64,000 nt of DNA from Microbacterium sp. 18062 (GTDB lineage: Bacteria > Actinomycetota > Actinomycetes > Actinomycetales > Microbacteriaceae). Under the pieces are notes generated by a model. That model did not search any database and was not told the DNA's origin. It saw only the letters and a program-made list of their open reading frames with translations. The stretch lies in contig NZ_CACSKB010000014.1 in NCBI RefSeq assembly GCF_902706225.1, forward strand, positions 18,414-82,413, written 5' to 3'. Positions within the stretch are counted from its first letter, which is position 1. Each line of letters opens with the position of its first letter. The position numbers were made by a program, and so were the translations under genes. Below, piece by piece: positions 33,416-44,163 of this stretch.

Positions 33416-34734
33416 TCGACTACCGCCATCTGCGCGTCGCGCTCCTCGGCGCCGGGGCCGTCGGCTCGCAGGTCGCCGCTCTGCTGCTCCAGCACGGCGA
33501 CGAGCTCGCCGACCGCGCGGGCGCCAGTCTGCAGCTGGCCGGCATCGCCGTGCGCGACGTGGACGCCCCGCGCGACACCGATCTGCCGCAGGAGCTGTTC
33601 ACCACGGATGCGGAGTCCCTCATCCTCGGCGCCGACATCGTCATCGAGCTCATCGGCGGGATCGAGCCCGCCCGCACCTACCTGTTGCAGGCCATCAACT
33701 CCGGCGCCGACGTCGTGACCGCCAACAAGGCGCTGCTCGCGACCCACGGCCCCGAGATCTTCGACGCCGCCGACCAGGTCGGCGCCCAGGTCTATTACGA
33801 GGCGGCGGCCGCGGGCGCCATCCCGATCATCCGTCCGCTGCGCGACTCGCTCGCCGGCGACCGGGTGCAGCGGATCATGGGCATCGTCAACGGCACGACC
33901 AACTACATCCTCGACCGCATGGACACCGAGGGAGCCGCGTTCGGCGACGTGCTCGCCCAGGCGCAGGCCCTCGGCTACGCCGAGTCCGACCCGACCGCCG
34001 ACGTCGAGGGCTACGACGCGGCGCAGAAGGCCGCCATCCTCGCCTCGCTCGCCTTCCACACCGCCGTGCCGCTGGAGGCGGTGCACCGTGAGGGGATCAC
34101 GCAGGTCACGGCGCAGATGGTCGAGGACGCCCGCCGAGCGGGCTACGTCATCAAGCTGCTCGCCGTCTGCGAGCGTCTCACCGGGCACGGCTCCCCGACG
34201 GGCGAGGCGATCTCGGTACGCGTCTACCCGGCCCTGGTGCCGCGCAGCCACCCGCTCGCAAGCGTGCACGGCGCGAACAACGCCGTGTTCGTCGAGGCCG
34301 AGGCCGCCGGCAGCCTGATGTTCTACGGCGCCGGTGCCGGCGGCGTGCAGACCGCCTCGGCCGTGCTCGGCGACGTCGTCTCCGCCGCCCGCCGCCACAT
34401 CGCCGGCGGCGTGGGCGTCGGCGAGTCGACGCGCGCGAACCTGCCGGTGCTCGAGATCGGGCACGCGGTCACCCAGTACCAGATCACGCTCGAGGTCGAC
34501 GATCGGCCCGGCGTCCTCGCGACCATCGCGACCACCCTCAGCGAGGGGCGTGTCTCGATCGCGACGGTGGAGCAGACCGTCATCGCCGATGACGGGGAGA
34601 CCGGCGCTCGGGCGCGACTGGTCATCGGAACGCACAAGGCACGCGAGCAGGACCTCAGCGACACCGTGGAGAGGCTCGCCGTGAGCGATGTCGCCCCCCA
34701 TGTCGTCTCGGTGCTGCGCGTGGAAGGAGACTGA
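33412..34734 (+). CDS. hom: Homoserine dehydrogenase
   Basis: 440 residues. It reduces aspartate semialdehyde to homoserine with NAD(P)H. The N-terminal Rossmann motif [12 protein letters not shown], catalytic region [15 protein letters not shown] with [17 protein letters not shown] sequence (here [16 protein letters not shown]), and a C-terminal ACT domain ([20 protein letters not shown]) that gives threonine feedback control are all present. It is coupled to lysA and thrC. Confidence 0.96.
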   Translation: MIDYRHLRVALLGAGAVGSQVAALLLQHGDELADRAGASLQLAGIAVRDVDAPRDTDLPQELFTTDAESLILGADIVIELIGGIEPARTYLLQAINSGADVVTANKALLATHGPEIFDAADQVGAQVYYEAAAAGAIPIIRPLRDSLAGDRVQRIMGIVNGTTNYILDRMDTEGAAFGDVLAQAQALGYAESDPTADVEGYDAAQKAAILASLAFHTAVPLEAVHREGITQVTAQMVEDARRAGYVIKLLAVCERLTGHGSPTGEAISVRVYPALVPRSHPLASVHGANNAVFVEAEAAGSLMFYGAGAGGVQTASAVLGDVVSAARRHIAGGVGVGESTRANLPVLEIGHAVTQYQITLEVDDRPGVLATIATTLSEGRVSIATVEQTVIADDGETGARARLVIGTHKAREQDLSDTVERLAVSDVAPHVVSVLRVEGD

Positions 34735-34735
34735 C

Positions 34736-35821
34736 ATGGCACACGTCTGGCGCGGAGTCCTCCGCGAGTACGCCGACCGGCTCGGCGTGACCGGGAGCTC
34801 GACGGTCGTGACCCTCGGCGAGGGCGGCACTCCGCTCCTGCCCGCCCCGGCGCTGTCGCAGCGCACCGGCGCGGACGTCTGGGTCAAGTTCGAGGGCATG
34901 AACCCGACCGGGTCCTTCAAGGACCGTGGGATGACCGTGGCGCTCTCGCGTGCCGTCGAGCACGGAGCGAAGGCCGTCATCTGCGCCTCGACGGGCAACA
35001 CGTCGGCGTCGGCGGCGGCATACGCGGCGCACGCGGGCATCACCGCCGCCGTGCTCGTCCCCGAGGGCAAGATCGCCATGGGCAAGCTCAGCCAGGCGGT
35101 CGCGCACGGCGGCAGGCTGATCCAGATCCGCGGCAACTTCGACGACTGCCTCGAGATCGCCCGCGAGCTCGCCGACGACTATCCGGTGCACCTGGTCAAC
35201 TCCGTCAACCCCGACCGCATCGACGGGCAGAAGACGGCCGCGTACGAGATCGTCGAGCAGCTCGGCGACGCGCCGGACTTCCACTTCATCCCGGTGGGCA
35301 ACGCCGGCAACTACACCGCCTACACGCGCGGGTACCGCGAAGAGGCCGGACGGGGCGCCTCGACCCGCGTGCCCCGGATGTTCGGCTTCCAGGCGGCCGG
35401 TTCCGCGCCGCTCGTGCGCGGAGAGGTCGTGAAGAACCCCGAGACGGTGGCGAGCGCCATCCGCATCGGCAACCCCGCATCGTGGCAGCTCGCCCTCGAG
35501 GCACGTGACGCCACCGACGGCTGGTTCGGCGCCATCGACGACGACCGCATCCTCGCCGCGCAGAAGCTGCTGTCCGAGGAGGTCGGCATCTTCGTCGAGC
35601 CTGCGTCGGCCATCTCGGTGGCGGGGCTCCTCGACCGCGCGGAGGCCGGGATCCTCCCGGCGGGCGCGCGCGTCGTGCTGACGGTCACCGGGCACGGCCT
35701 GAAGGACCCGCAGTGGGTGCTCCGCAACGCCGACGGCAGCGACGTCCGGCCGACGGTCGTCGATGCGGAGGTCACCGAGGTCGCAGCCGTGCTCGAGCTC
35801 GCGCGCGAGGCAGGGGCGTGA
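34736..35821 (+). CDS. thrC: Threonine synthase
   Basis: 361 residues. PLP enzyme converting O-phosphohomoserine to threonine. The PLP lysine is Lys62 in [11 protein letters not shown], and the cofactor-binding [17 protein letters not shown] follows. GGAAGGAGAC gives a strong binding site. The stop overlaps the thrB GTG by four bases. Confidence 0.96.
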   Translation: MAHVWRGVLREYADRLGVTGSSTVVTLGEGGTPLLPAPALSQRTGADVWVKFEGMNPTGSFKDRGMTVALSRAVEHGAKAVICASTGNTSASAAAYAAHAGITAAVLVPEGKIAMGKLSQAVAHGGRLIQIRGNFDDCLEIARELADDYPVHLVNSVNPDRIDGQKTAAYEIVEQLGDAPDFHFIPVGNAGNYTAYTRGYREEAGRGASTRVPRMFGFQAAGSAPLVRGEVVKNPETVASAIRIGNPASWQLALEARDATDGWFGAIDDDRILAAQKLLSEEVGIFVEPASAISVAGLLDRAEAGILPAGARVVLTVTGHGLKDPQWVLRNADGSDVRPTVVDAEVTEVAAVLELAREAGA

Positions 35822-36753
35822 CCACGCCCCTGGGCCGCAGCGTCTCGGTGCGGGTCCCCGCGACCAGCGCCAACCTCGGCCCGGGATTCGACACGCTCGG
35901 GCTCGCGCTGAGCGTCTACGACGAGCTCGAGGTCACCGTGATCGACGACGGCCGGCTCGAGATCGAGGTGGAGGGCGCGGGCGCGGGAGACGTCCCGCGC
36001 GACGCGTCGCATCTCGTCGTCCGCGCGATCACCCACGCGTTCGCGGCGGCGGGCCGGAGGCTGCCGGGTCTGGCGCTGCGTGCGACCAACGTGATCCCGC
36101 ACGGCCGGGGGATGGGCTCGTCCGGCGCCGCCGTCGTCTCGGGGCTTCTGGCCGCGAAGGGACTGCTGGCCGGGGATGTGGAGCTCGGCTCGGAGTCCCT
36201 GCTGCGCCTGGCCACCGAGCTCGAGGGGCATCCCGACAACGTCGCGCCCGCCCTGTTCGGGGGCCTCACGATCGCGTGGGTCGACGAGACCGGTCCGCAG
36301 CACAAGAAGCTGCTGGTGCACCGCGGCGTCTCGCCGATCGTGTTCGTGCCCGAGTTCACGATGTCGACGTCGGTCGCACGAGGACTCCAGCCGGCGCAGT
36401 TCTCCCGCGAGGACGCCGTCTTCAACGTGTCGCGTTCCGCCCTGCTGATCGCCGCGCTCACGCAGAGCCCGGAGCTGCTGCTGGCCGCGACGGAGGACAA
36501 ACTGCACCAGAGCTACCGGGCGGCGGCCATGCCCGAGACCGACAGGCTCGTGCAGGCGCTGCGCCGGGCGGGCTTCGCAGCCGTCGTCTCCGGCGCGGGC
36601 CCGAGTGTGCTCGTGCTGGCCGACGGGCCCGGCCGCCGCCTCGAAGCGGCTCGGCTCGTGGCCTCTCACGCGGACACTCCGTGGGAGGCCCTCATGCTCG
36701 CCGTCGACTTCAAGGGTGGTACAGTGAGGGACAACGCGGAGGGTGCCACGTAA
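35818..36753 (+). CDS. thrB: Homoserine kinase
   Basis: 311 residues of the GHMP kinase family. It phosphorylates homoserine before ThrC. The motifs are [18 protein letters not shown] at the N-terminus, the phosphate loop [13 protein letters not shown], and [12 protein letters not shown] near the C-terminus. The GTG start overlaps the thrC stop (GTGA). A rho promoter appears to lie inside its last codons. Confidence 0.95.
   Translation: MTTPLGRSVSVRVPATSANLGPGFDTLGLALSVYDELEVTVIDDGRLEIEVEGAGAGDVPRDASHLVVRAITHAFAAAGRRLPGLALRATNVIPHGRGMGSSGAAVVSGLLAAKGLLAGDVELGSESLLRLATELEGHPDNVAPALFGGLTIAWVDETGPQHKKLLVHRGVSPIVFVPEFTMSTSVARGLQPAQFSREDAVFNVSRSALLIAALTQSPELLLAATEDKLHQSYRAAAMPETDRLVQALRRAGFAAVVSGAGPSVLVLADGPGRRLEAARLVASHADTPWEALMLAVDFKGGTVRDNAEGAT
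36720..36725 (+). promoter_or_regulatory. -10-like TACAGT inside 3' end of thrB, for rho
   Basis: TACAGT lies 28 bases before the thrB stop. It would start a leader of about 200 nt ahead of rho containing a short reading frame. Confidence 0.4.
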
Positions 36754-36758
36754 CCAGC

Positions 36759-36863
36759 GTGTATCTGGCCTCCGTCGCAATCTGCGAACCACCGCGTGAC
36801 CCCCTGAATCCGTCCTGCGACGTCGTCCTGGTGACATCGTCGCGGAGCGCCCCGCGCGAATGA
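36759..36863 (+). CDS. Putative 34-residue leader peptide upstream of rho
   Basis: An open frame begins at a GTG five bases after the thrB stop and reads VYLASVAICEPPRDPLNPSC, then a hydrophobic and Ser/Arg stretch to a TGA at 36861. It has three prolines near Cys and ends 76 bases before the rho GTG. Rho genes are often autoregulated through the leader, and E. coli has a short rhoL frame there; whether this frame is translated is unknown. It may also be a non-coding leader; the binding site is poor (GGAGG 16 bases away). Confidence 0.35.
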   Translation: MYLASVAICEPPRDPLNPSCDVVLVTSSRSAPRE

Positions 36864-36939
36864 CGGACGCGGGCGGGCGTCCGTCCATCGGACGCCTTGT
36901 GCGGTCACGCGCATCGACTCGTTTCACAAGGGAGAACTC

Positions 36940-38988
36940 GTGGAGTCCGTCTCCGAGATCCAGACCACTGAAGAGAACACCGCCGCTGCAGAGCAGGATG
37001 CGGCCGCCGACGTGACCGCGACCGCGTCGAGCGAGGCGCCCGCCGACCTCGTCGCCGAGGCCGAGCTCGCCGACGCCGTCGCGAGCATCGAGACGGCGGA
37101 GGAGGGGCCCGCTGCGGCTCCCGCCGCCGAGCCGCCCGCGAAGGCGCCGCGCAAGCGTGCGCCCCGCCGCGCCAAGAGCGCCGACGTCGCCGAGAAGGCG
37201 GCCGCGGATGCTGCGGCCGCGGAGACCGCGCCCGCCGAGGCGCCCGCGGACACAGCGCCCGCCGTCACAGCGCCCACCGAGGCCGCTGCCGATGCGCCCG
37301 TCGTGGATGCCGCCGGAGAGACCGCATCGACCGCCGAGCCGACCGCCGCCGCTCAGGCCGACGTCGAGCCGGTGGAGGAGGCGCCGCGCAAGGCGCCCCG
37401 TCGCGGCCGCAAGCCGAAGGCCGAGACCGCTCCGGTCGAGGAGGCTCCGGCCGAGGCCGCTGCCTCGGCGGAGACCGTGCCGGCGGCGGAGACCGCGCCG
37501 GTCGAGACCGCCCCGGCGGCAGAAGAGGCACCCGCCGAGACCGCGCAGAACGCCGCTCCCGCCGAGGAGAACGGCGACGACGCCGAGCAGCCGAGCCGAG
37601 GCCGCAACCGTAGCCGCAACCGCAACCGCAACCGTCGTGAGAGCGGCGAGGCCCGACAGGGCGGTCAGGCGCAGAACGCCCAGACGCAGAACGCCCAGCC
37701 CGCGCCCGCCGAGGACGACGACAACGCGCAGGGAGCCGGCCGCGGTCGGCAGCGCAACAAGCGTCGCGGTCAGGGCCAGAACGACGAGTTCGACACCGAG
37801 ATCGGCGAGGACGACGTCCTCATCCCGATCGCGGGTGTTCTGGACGTGCTCGACAACTACGCGTTCGTCCGCACCACCGGCTACCTCCCCGGGCAGAGCG
37901 ACGTCTACGTCTCGCTCGGTCAGGTGAAGAAGTACAACCTGCGCAAGGGCGACGCCGTGGTCGGCGCGATCAAGCAGCCCCGTGAGGGCGAGCAGCCCGG
38001 GCGTCAGAAGTACAACGCCCTCGTCAAGGTCGACTCGATCAACGGCCTGTCGGTCGAGGACGCCGCCGAGCGCGTCGAGTTCGGCCAGCTGACCCCGCTC
38101 TACCCGCAGGAGCGCCTGCGCCTCGAGACGGCCCCCGAGAAGCTCACGCAGCGCATCATCGACCTGGTGGCCCCCATCGGCAAGGGACAGCGCGGCCTCA
38201 TCGTCGCGCCGCCCAAGGCGGGCAAGACCATCGTGCTGCAGCAGATCGCGAACGCGATCGCGCTGAACAACCCCGAGGTCCACCTGATGGTCGTGCTCGT
38301 CGACGAGCGCCCCGAAGAGGTCACCGACATGCAGCGCACGGTGAAGGGCGAGGTCATCGCCTCGACCTTCGACCGTCCCGCGGAGGACCACACGACGGTC
38401 GCCGAGCTCGCGATCGAGCGCGCGAAGCGTCTTGTCGAGCTCGGCCGCGACGTCGTCGTGCTGCTCGACTCGATCACCCGTCTCGGTCGCGCCTACAACG
38501 TCTCGGCGCCCACGAGCGGCCGGGTGCTCTCCGGCGGTGTCGACGCTTCGGCGCTGTACCCGCCGAAGCGCTTCTTCGGGGCCGCCCGCAACATCGAGAA
38601 CGGCGGATCGCTCACCATCCTTGCCACGGCGCTCGTCGAGACCGGCTCCAAGATGGACGATGTGATCTTCGAGGAGTTCAAGGGCACCGGCAACAGCGAG
38701 CTGCGTCTGTCGCGTCAGCTGGCCGACAAGCGCATCTTCCCGGCCGTCGACGTGAACGCGTCGAGCACCCGTCGCGAAGAGATGCTGCTGTCGCCCGACG
38801 AGGTCAAGATCACCTGGAAGCTGCGCCGCGCTCTGGCCGGTCTCGACCCGCAGCAGGCGCTCGAGGTGGTCCTCGGCAAGCTCAGGGAGACGCAGTCGAA
38901 CGTCGAGTTCCTCGTGCAGATGCAGAAGTCGATTCCGGCGCCGACCGCGGGCGGCCACTCGCACGGGCACGAGAACAACATCCGCTGA
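36940..38988 (+). CDS. rho: Transcription termination factor Rho with long N-terminal insert
   Basis: 682 residues against about 420 in E. coli. The first 290 or so are Ala/Glu/Pro-rich, then Arg/Asn/Gln-rich ([15 protein letters not shown]), a disordered RNA-binding extension typical of actinobacterial Rho. The core has the cold-shock-like RNA domain ([20 protein letters not shown]), Walker A APPKAGKT (near 425-432), Walker [16 protein letters not shown] and the C-terminal R and Q loops. The hexameric helicase ends transcription. The GTG follows AAGGGAG. The first methionine-like codon choice fits the family. Confidence 0.96.
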   Translation: MESVSEIQTTEENTAAAEQDAAADVTATASSEAPADLVAEAELADAVASIETAEEGPAAAPAAEPPAKAPRKRAPRRAKSADVAEKAAADAAAAETAPAEAPADTAPAVTAPTEAAADAPVVDAAGETASTAEPTAAAQADVEPVEEAPRKAPRRGRKPKAETAPVEEAPAEAAASAETVPAAETAPVETAPAAEEAPAETAQNAAPAEENGDDAEQPSRGRNRSRNRNRNRRESGEARQGGQAQNAQTQNAQPAPAEDDDNAQGAGRGRQRNKRRGQGQNDEFDTEIGEDDVLIPIAGVLDVLDNYAFVRTTGYLPGQSDVYVSLGQVKKYNLRKGDAVVGAIKQPREGEQPGRQKYNALVKVDSINGLSVEDAAERVEFGQLTPLYPQERLRLETAPEKLTQRIIDLVAPIGKGQRGLIVAPPKAGKTIVLQQIANAIALNNPEVHLMVVLVDERPEEVTDMQRTVKGEVIASTFDRPAEDHTTVAELAIERAKRLVELGRDVVVLLDSITRLGRAYNVSAPTSGRVLSGGVDASALYPPKRFFGAARNIENGGSLTILATALVETGSKMDDVIFEEFKGTGNSELRLSRQLADKRIFPAVDVNASSTRREEMLLSPDEVKITWKLRRALAGLDPQQALEVVLGKLRETQSNVEFLVQMQKSIPAPTAGGHSHGHENNIR

Positions 38989-38999
38989 CCGGGCCCGTC

Positions 39000-40091
39000 G
39001 TGTCCGACACCGGCATGTTCGAGTCCGTGAGGGGACTTCTGGACGAGCACAAGGCTGTCCAGGAGGAACTGTCCGACCCCGCGGTGCACGCGGACGCCGG
39101 GCGGGCGAAGCGGGTCAGCCGGCGCTACGCCGAGCTCTCCCGCATCGTCCGCGCCTACGAGGCCTGGACGACTGCATCCGATGATCTGGAGGCCGCGCGC
39201 GAGCTCGCGAAAGAGGACGCGGCGTTCGCGGACGAGGTGCCGACGCTCGAGGAGCAGGTCGGCTCGGCGCAGGAGAGGCTGCGGCGTCTGCTCATCCCGC
39301 GCGATCCCGACGACGCGCGTGACGTGATCATGGAGATCAAGGGCGGCGAGGGCGGGGCCGAGAGCGCGCTGTTCGCCGCCGACCTTCTGCGGATGTACCT
39401 GCAGTACGCGACCGCGAAGGGGTGGAAGACCGAGCTCCTCGAGCGCACGGAGTCCGATCTCGGCGGCTACAAGGACGTGCAGGTCGCGATCAAGGGATCA
39501 AGCAGCGACCCCGCCCAGGGCGTGTGGGCGCATCTCAAGTACGAGGGCGGCGTGCACCGGGTGCAGCGGGTCCCCGCCACCGAGTCGCAGGGACGCATCC
39601 ACACCTCCACGACCGGTGTGCTCGTCTTTCCCGAGGTCGACGAGCCCGACGAGGTCGAGCTCAATCCGAACGACCTGAAGATCGATGTCTTCCGCTCGTC
39701 CGGGCCGGGCGGACAGTCCGTGAACACGACCGATTCCGCCGTGCGCATCACGCACGTGCCGACCGGGATCGTGGTCTCGATGCAGAACGAGAAGTCCCAG
39801 CTGCAGAACCGCGAGGCGGGCATGCGCGTGCTGCGCGCACGGCTGCTGGCCAAGCAGCAGGAGGAGCGGGATGCGGCCGCATCCGACGCTCGCCGTTCGC
39901 AGATCCGCGGGATGGATCGTTCCGAGCGTATCCGCACGTACAACTTCCCGGAGAACCGGATCGCTGATCACCGCACCGGCTACAAGGCGTACAACCTGGA
40001 CCAGGTGATGGACGGTGCGCTCGGCCCCGTGATCGAGTCCGCGATCGTCGCGGACGAAGAGGCGCGGCTCGCCGCCCTCGCTCGCGACTGA
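39000..40091 (+). CDS. prfA: Peptide chain release factor 1
   Basis: 363 residues. It recognises UAA and UAG stop codons and hydrolyses peptidyl-tRNA. The GGQ loop is in [20 protein letters not shown] (about 235-254), and the family N-terminus [11 protein letters not shown] is present. The GTG at 39000 lies 11 bases after rho; the ATG at 39015 (MFESV) matches the usual RF1 start equally well and neither has a clear binding site. prmC, which methylates its GGQ glutamine, normally follows but is 12 kb away here. Confidence 0.95.
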   Translation: MSDTGMFESVRGLLDEHKAVQEELSDPAVHADAGRAKRVSRRYAELSRIVRAYEAWTTASDDLEAARELAKEDAAFADEVPTLEEQVGSAQERLRRLLIPRDPDDARDVIMEIKGGEGGAESALFAADLLRMYLQYATAKGWKTELLERTESDLGGYKDVQVAIKGSSSDPAQGVWAHLKYEGGVHRVQRVPATESQGRIHTSTTGVLVFPEVDEPDEVELNPNDLKIDVFRSSGPGGQSVNTTDSAVRITHVPTGIVVSMQNEKSQLQNREAGMRVLRARLLAKQQEERDAAASDARRSQIRGMDRSERIRTYNFPENRIADHRTGYKAYNLDQVMDGALGPVIESAIVADEEARLAALARD

Positions 40092-40106
40092 CCCCTCCCG
40101 CCCGGG

Positions 40107-40167
40107 GCTCGTCTTCGGCGGAGTGCACGCGCAGACCCTTGTTCCGTGCACTTTCGCGAAGACGAGC
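40107..40167. repeat. Hairpin repeat flanking DUF559 pseudogene, left copy
   Basis: GCTCGTCTTCG...GAGTGCACG and CGTGCAC...CGAAGACGAGC form a stem with a 15-base loop. It starts 15 bases after prfA. A related copy is at 41099-41158. Confidence 0.7.
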
Positions 40168-40319
40168 AGGGATCTGGACGACAGGTCGTCTCCTCCCCAA
40201 GGGGACGAGCACGCCGTACCCGGCCCGGAAGCTGTGGAAAGCGTGTCCGTCGGAGCAGCGCGGGGCCGATCCTGAGTGGTATAGACCCACACGCTCGCGA
40301 AGGCCTCGACCGCGAGTTC

Positions 40320-41081
40320 TCGATGCGAGCCGCGCGCGCTGCCGGCGCGACCAGCGGCTTCCTGCGGTCCCGCCACATCGAGCGTCCGTTCCGCGGCGGC
40401 CGTGCACGGTCTGCCGCTTCCGCTCGGATGCCAGGCGCTGCTGTGGGTCGCGGTCCGCCACCCGCGGACCGCGCCCGATCGCCCGGGCGTGCGCGGGGCG
40501 CAGATCCTGCCGCACATGGTTCGGGTGGTCGAGCGCGACGGGCTGCGTGTGGCGGATGCGGCGAGCACCTGGGCGAGCCTGGGCGGTGTGCTGGGCGGGT
40601 ACGACCTGACGGCCGTCGTCGACGCGGTGATCCGGCGGCCGCGGCATGCCGGTCGTGCCGAGCGGGCCCTGCGCTAGCGGCCCGAGACGAGTTGCGGGAG
40701 GCGCGGACCGCGGGGCGGCGGCGTGGCGCGGCGAAGCTCCGGCCGGCGCTCGAGAACGCCCGCGACGGCGCCTCATCCCGTCCAGAGAGCGGGGCGAGGC
40801 TGATCCTCCTCGACGGTGGTCTGCCCGAGCCCGAGCTGGATGTCGACGTGTTCGACGATCGCGGTCGATTCCTCGGCTGTTCGGAGCTCGCCTACCCTGA
40901 GCGCAGGCTCGCGATCGAGTACGAGAGTCGCGGGCACCTCACCCCGTACCAGCTCCGTCGCGATGCCGAGAAGTGCAACGACTATCAGAGCGCAGGGTGG
41001 CGCATCGTGCGGCTGACCCGCTCCGAGGTGTTCGGCGCGCGGCGGGAAGCCGTCCGCCGCGCCCGTGCGCCTCTCTCCTGA
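40320..41081 (+). pseudogene. DUF559 (endonuclease-like) protein, frameshifted remnant
   Basis: The coding potential switches frame. One frame (40402-40677) reads [20 protein letters not shown] ... [20 protein letters not shown] ... [15 protein letters not shown] and stops. Another frame resumes near 40686 with DELREARTAGRRRGAAKLRP and runs to 41081 with ARLILLDGGLPEPELDVDVF, AYPERRLAIEYES, LRRDAEKCNDYQSAGWRIVRL, the C-terminal DUF559/Vsr-like fold. A frameshift between 40672 and 40686 and a lost start explain this. In related proteins the EYES segment reads EYEGxHH, so an active-site residue may also be lost. Intact members resemble AbiEi-type or nuclease-like proteins of unknown role. Confidence 0.6.
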
Positions 41082-41098
41082 GCCGCCGCATCCCTGGG

Positions 41099-41158
41099 GC
41101 TCGTCTTCGTGGACGTGCATGCTCGAGGGGCTGGCGTGTGCACTTCGGCGAAGACGGA
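41099..41158. repeat. Hairpin repeat flanking DUF559 pseudogene, right copy
   Basis: GCTCGTCTTCGTGGACGTGC pairs with GTGCACTTCGGCGAAGACGG. It has the same arms and orientation as the copy at 40107-40167 and lies just before the convergent amidase stop. Confidence 0.7.
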
Positions 41159-41167
41159 GGGGCGGGA

Positions 41168-42571
41168 TCACCAGACGGGCGGATGCGGCAGCGGACCGCG
41201 GGCGGTCTCGAGCTGGGCGGCGAGTCCGACGAGGGCCGCCTCCCCGCCGGGCCGCCCCACCAGCTGCACCGAGACCGGGTGGCCGCCCGTCCCCGTCGTC
41301 ACGGGCACGACGATCGCCGGCAGGCCCGCGACGTTCACGAAGCTGCTGTAGGGCGCGTACCGCACCTGCTGCGCGAAGTTGCGCTCGGCGTCGTCTCTGT
41401 CGAACCAGCCGATGGGGCGCGGGGTCTGGGCGAGCGCGGGGGTCAGCACCGCGTCGACGGGGGACAACGCCGCGATCGTCTCGCGCTCGAACAGGCTCGC
41501 CGCGTCGAGGGCGCCGAGCAGGTCCGTCGCCCGCAGCGACCTTCCCTCGCGGACGAGCCACGCCGTGATCGGCTCGACCAGGGCGAGGTCCGCGCCGCTG
41601 AGCGGCAGCCGCGCCGCGCTCGCACGCCAGATCGTGCGGAACATCGCCGCGTAGCCCCGCGGGCGCCAGTCCAGGTCGTCGACGCCGTTGCCCGCCGCCG
41701 ACAGCATCCGTGCGGCGACGTCCACCGCCGCACGGGCGTCCCGGTCGAGGTCGATCTGTTCGTCGTCGTCCCAGGGGGACACCGTGGTGACGCCGACGCG
41801 CAGCGGGCCGGCGCCGTGGGCGAGGGCCGCGGGCAGCAGCGCCGCCGCGGGCGGGGCGGCGAGGGCGAACGGATGCGGACGCAGCCCGCGCAGCGCATCG
41901 GTCAGGAACGCCGCATCCGCGACGGTGCGGGCGAGAGGGCCCGTGACGGCGAGCCCGGCGAACGAGTCGATGCCGGAGCCGATCGGAAGCCGTCCGCGCG
42001 AGGGCTTCAGGCCCACGACGCCGACCGTCGCCGCGGGGATGCGGATGGAGCCGCCGCCGTCCGATCCCGGCGCGATCGGAACCAGGCCCGCGGCGACCGC
42101 GGCGGCGGCCCCGCCGCTCGATCCGCCCGAGCCGTGGCGCGGATCCCAGGGATCGCGGGTGGGCGGGGTGAAGGAGGTCTCGGTGTATCCGGTGAGGCCG
42201 AACTCCGGCGTGGCCGTCTTGCCGAGGCTCACCGCTCCGGCCTCGTCGAGTGCGGCGGCCAGCTCGTCGGTGTGCCCGGGCACGTGGTCGCGGCGGGCGC
42301 GGGACCCGTACCGCGTCGGCACCCCGGCGCGCGCGACGAGGTCCTTGTCGGCGAGCGGAAGCCCCCAGAGCACGCCGGCGGGCGCATCCTGCGCGAGCGT
42401 CTCGGCGCGATCGCGGGCGGCGGCATCCGTCACCTCGACGAAGGCGCCGATGCCGCCGTCGAGCGCGGCGATGCGGGCCAGGTAGTGCGCGGCGAGCTCG
42501 CGCGGGTCGAGGTCGCCCTTCCGCAGCGCCGCCGCCTGCGCGTGCGCCTCGAGATCGTGCAGCTGCGCCAT
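41168..42571 (-). CDS. Amidase signature family hydrolase
   Basis: 467 residues. The Ser-cisSer-Lys triad is Lys76 (PLADKDL), Ser151/152 (GSGGSSGGAAAAVAAG) and Ser175 (SDGGGSIRIPA). It belongs to the broad family that includes GatA and substrate-specific amidases; with no gatB or gatC beside it, a catabolic amidase is more likely. It starts 34 bp downstream of cysE and is probably read with cysK and cysE. No clear binding site precedes the ATG; an in-frame TAG lies directly upstream, so this is the first possible start nearby. Confidence 0.85.
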   Translation of the reverse strand: MAQLHDLEAHAQAAALRKGDLDPRELAAHYLARIAALDGGIGAFVEVTDAAARDRAETLAQDAPAGVLWGLPLADKDLVARAGVPTRYGSRARRDHVPGHTDELAAALDEAGAVSLGKTATPEFGLTGYTETSFTPPTRDPWDPRHGSGGSSGGAAAAVAAGLVPIAPGSDGGGSIRIPAATVGVVGLKPSRGRLPIGSGIDSFAGLAVTGPLARTVADAAFLTDALRGLRPHPFALAAPPAAALLPAALAHGAGPLRVGVTTVSPWDDDEQIDLDRDARAAVDVAARMLSAAGNGVDDLDWRPRGYAAMFRTIWRASAARLPLSGADLALVEPITAWLVREGRSLRATDLLGALDAASLFERETIAALSPVDAVLTPALAQTPRPIGWFDRDDAERNFAQQVRYAPYSSFVNVAGLPAIVVPVTTGTGGHPVSVQLVGRPGGEAALVGLAAQLETARGPLPHPPVW

Positions 42572-42605
42572 CTAGAGCGCCGGCCGCGCCATGCGGATCC
42601 GCACG

Positions 42606-43184
42606 TCAGATGACGTACTCGGGTGCGGCGAGCAGGGCCCGGGTGTCCTCGCCCGCCCGCCGGGAGCGCGCCTTGGCGGGGATGCCGACCAGCACGCTGT
42701 CGGCGGGGGCGTCCTTGGTGACGACGGCGTTCGCCCCGACGACCGAGTGCGCGCCGATCACGACGGGGCCGAGGATCTTCGCTCCCGCCCCGACCGCGAC
42801 CCCGTCGCCGATGGTGGGATGGCGCTTCCCGCCCTCGCGCTGACGACCGCCCAGGGTGACCCCGTGGTAGAGCATGACGTCGTCGCCTACCTCGGCGGTC
42901 TCGCCGATCACGACGCCCATGCCGTGGTCGATGAAGAACCGCCGGCCGATCCGCGCGCCGGGGTGGATCTCGATGCCCGTGATCCAGCGCGTGAGCTGCG
43001 ACCCGGCCCGGGCGGCGAACCGGAGCCGGCGTCGCCACAGGGCGTGCCAGACGCGGTGGGCCCAGATCGCGTGGAGCCCGGGGTACAGCAGTCCGATCTC
43101 GAGGGAGCCGCGTGCGGCCGGATCCCGCAGGCGCGCCGCGGCGATGTCCTCCCGGACGCGGGACACGACCTGCGCGAGTCCCAT
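42606..43184 (-). CDS. cysE: Serine O-acetyltransferase
   Basis: 192 residues, the short EpsC/CysE form. It makes O-acetylserine from serine and acetyl-CoA. Left-handed beta-helix repeats are visible ([60 protein letters not shown]). The catalytic His is in DHGMG. It begins one base after the cysK stop, so the two cysteine genes form an operon. Confidence 0.95.
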   Translation of the reverse strand: MGLAQVVSRVREDIAAARLRDPAARGSLEIGLLYPGLHAIWAHRVWHALWRRRLRFAARAGSQLTRWITGIEIHPGARIGRRFFIDHGMGVVIGETAEVGDDVMLYHGVTLGGRQREGGKRHPTIGDGVAVGAGAKILGPVVIGAHSVVGANAVVTKDAPADSVLVGIPAKARSRRAGEDTRALLAAPEYVI

Positions 43185-43185
43185 C

Positions 43186-44124
43186 TCAGTTCTCGCGGAG
43201 GTCTTCGAACAGGGCGGTGGTGAGGTAGCGCTCTCCCGTGTCGGGCACGATCACGACGATGCGCTTGCCGGCGCTCTCGGGACGCCTCGCGATCTCGAGC
43301 GCGGCCCAGACCGCGGCACCGCTGGACATCCCGACGAGAAGCCCCTCGGATGCGGCGAGCTCGCGCGCGACGCGCAGCGAGTCGGCGAACTCGACGTCGA
43401 CGACCTCGTCGATGACATCGCGGTCGAGGATGGCGGGCACGAAGTTCGGTCCGATGCCCTGGATCTTGTGGGGGCCGGGGTGTCCCTCGGTCAGGATGGG
43501 CGAGTCCTTCGGCTCGACGGCCACGATGCGCACGCCCGGCACCTTCTCCTTGAGCACCTGGCCGACCCCGGTGATCGTGCCGCCCGTGCCGATGCCGGCG
43601 ACGAAGACGTCGACCTCTCCGTCCGTGTCGCGGAGGATCTCCTCCGCGGTGGTCGTGCGGTGGATCGCGGGGTTGGCCTCGTTCTCGAACTGGCGCACCC
43701 AGACGGCCCCCGGGGTCTCGGCGACGATGCGCTTGGCCTCGTCGACGGCGAGGGTCATGCCCTTGGTCGGGTCGGTGAGGACGAGCTCGGCGCCGAACGC
43801 CTTCAGCAGGATGCGCCGCTCCTTCGACATGGAGGCGGGCATCGTCAGGATGACCCGGTAGCCGCGGGCCGCGCCCACCATCGCCAGGGCGATCCCGGTG
43901 TTGCCGCTCGTCGACTCGACGATGGTGCCGCCCGGCTGCAGCTCGCCCGACGCCTCCGCGGCGTCGACGAGGGCGATGCCCAGGCGGTCCTTGACGCTGG
44001 AGGCCGGGTTGTAGAACTCGAGTTTGACCAGGACCTCTGCGTCGACGCCCTCGGTGACGCGGTTCAGGCGGACGAGGGGTGTGCCGCCGAACGCGGTCGT
44101 GATGTCGGAGTGGATACCGGGCAT
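43186..44124 (-). CDS. cysK: Cysteine synthase A (O-acetylserine sulfhydrylase)
   Basis: 312 residues. PLP enzyme forming cysteine from O-acetylserine and sulfide. The PLP lysine is Lys45 in [11 protein letters not shown]; the substrate loop [11 protein letters not shown] and the cofactor phosphate loop [13 protein letters not shown] are present. It is first of the cysK-cysE(-amidase) operon. AAAGG lies six bases before the ATG. Confidence 0.96.
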   Translation of the reverse strand: MPGIHSDITTAFGGTPLVRLNRVTEGVDAEVLVKLEFYNPASSVKDRLGIALVDAAEASGELQPGGTIVESTSGNTGIALAMVGAARGYRVILTMPASMSKERRILLKAFGAELVLTDPTKGMTLAVDEAKRIVAETPGAVWVRQFENEANPAIHRTTTAEEILRDTDGEVDVFVAGIGTGGTITGVGQVLKEKVPGVRIVAVEPKDSPILTEGHPGPHKIQGIGPNFVPAILDRDVIDEVVDVEFADSLRVARELAASEGLLVGMSSGAAVWAALEIARRPESAGKRIVVIVPDTGERYLTTALFEDLREN

Positions 44125-44163
44125 GGCTGGCCTTTCGAGAAGTCTGCGGAGCTCTCGACCAGC

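Noticed and set aside
36743..36799. Another short frame in the rho leader starting at GTG 36743 (VPRNQRVSG...).
   Set aside because: The GGAGG directly abuts the GTG, leaving no spacing for initiation, and the peptide is only 18 codons of Arg-rich sequence.
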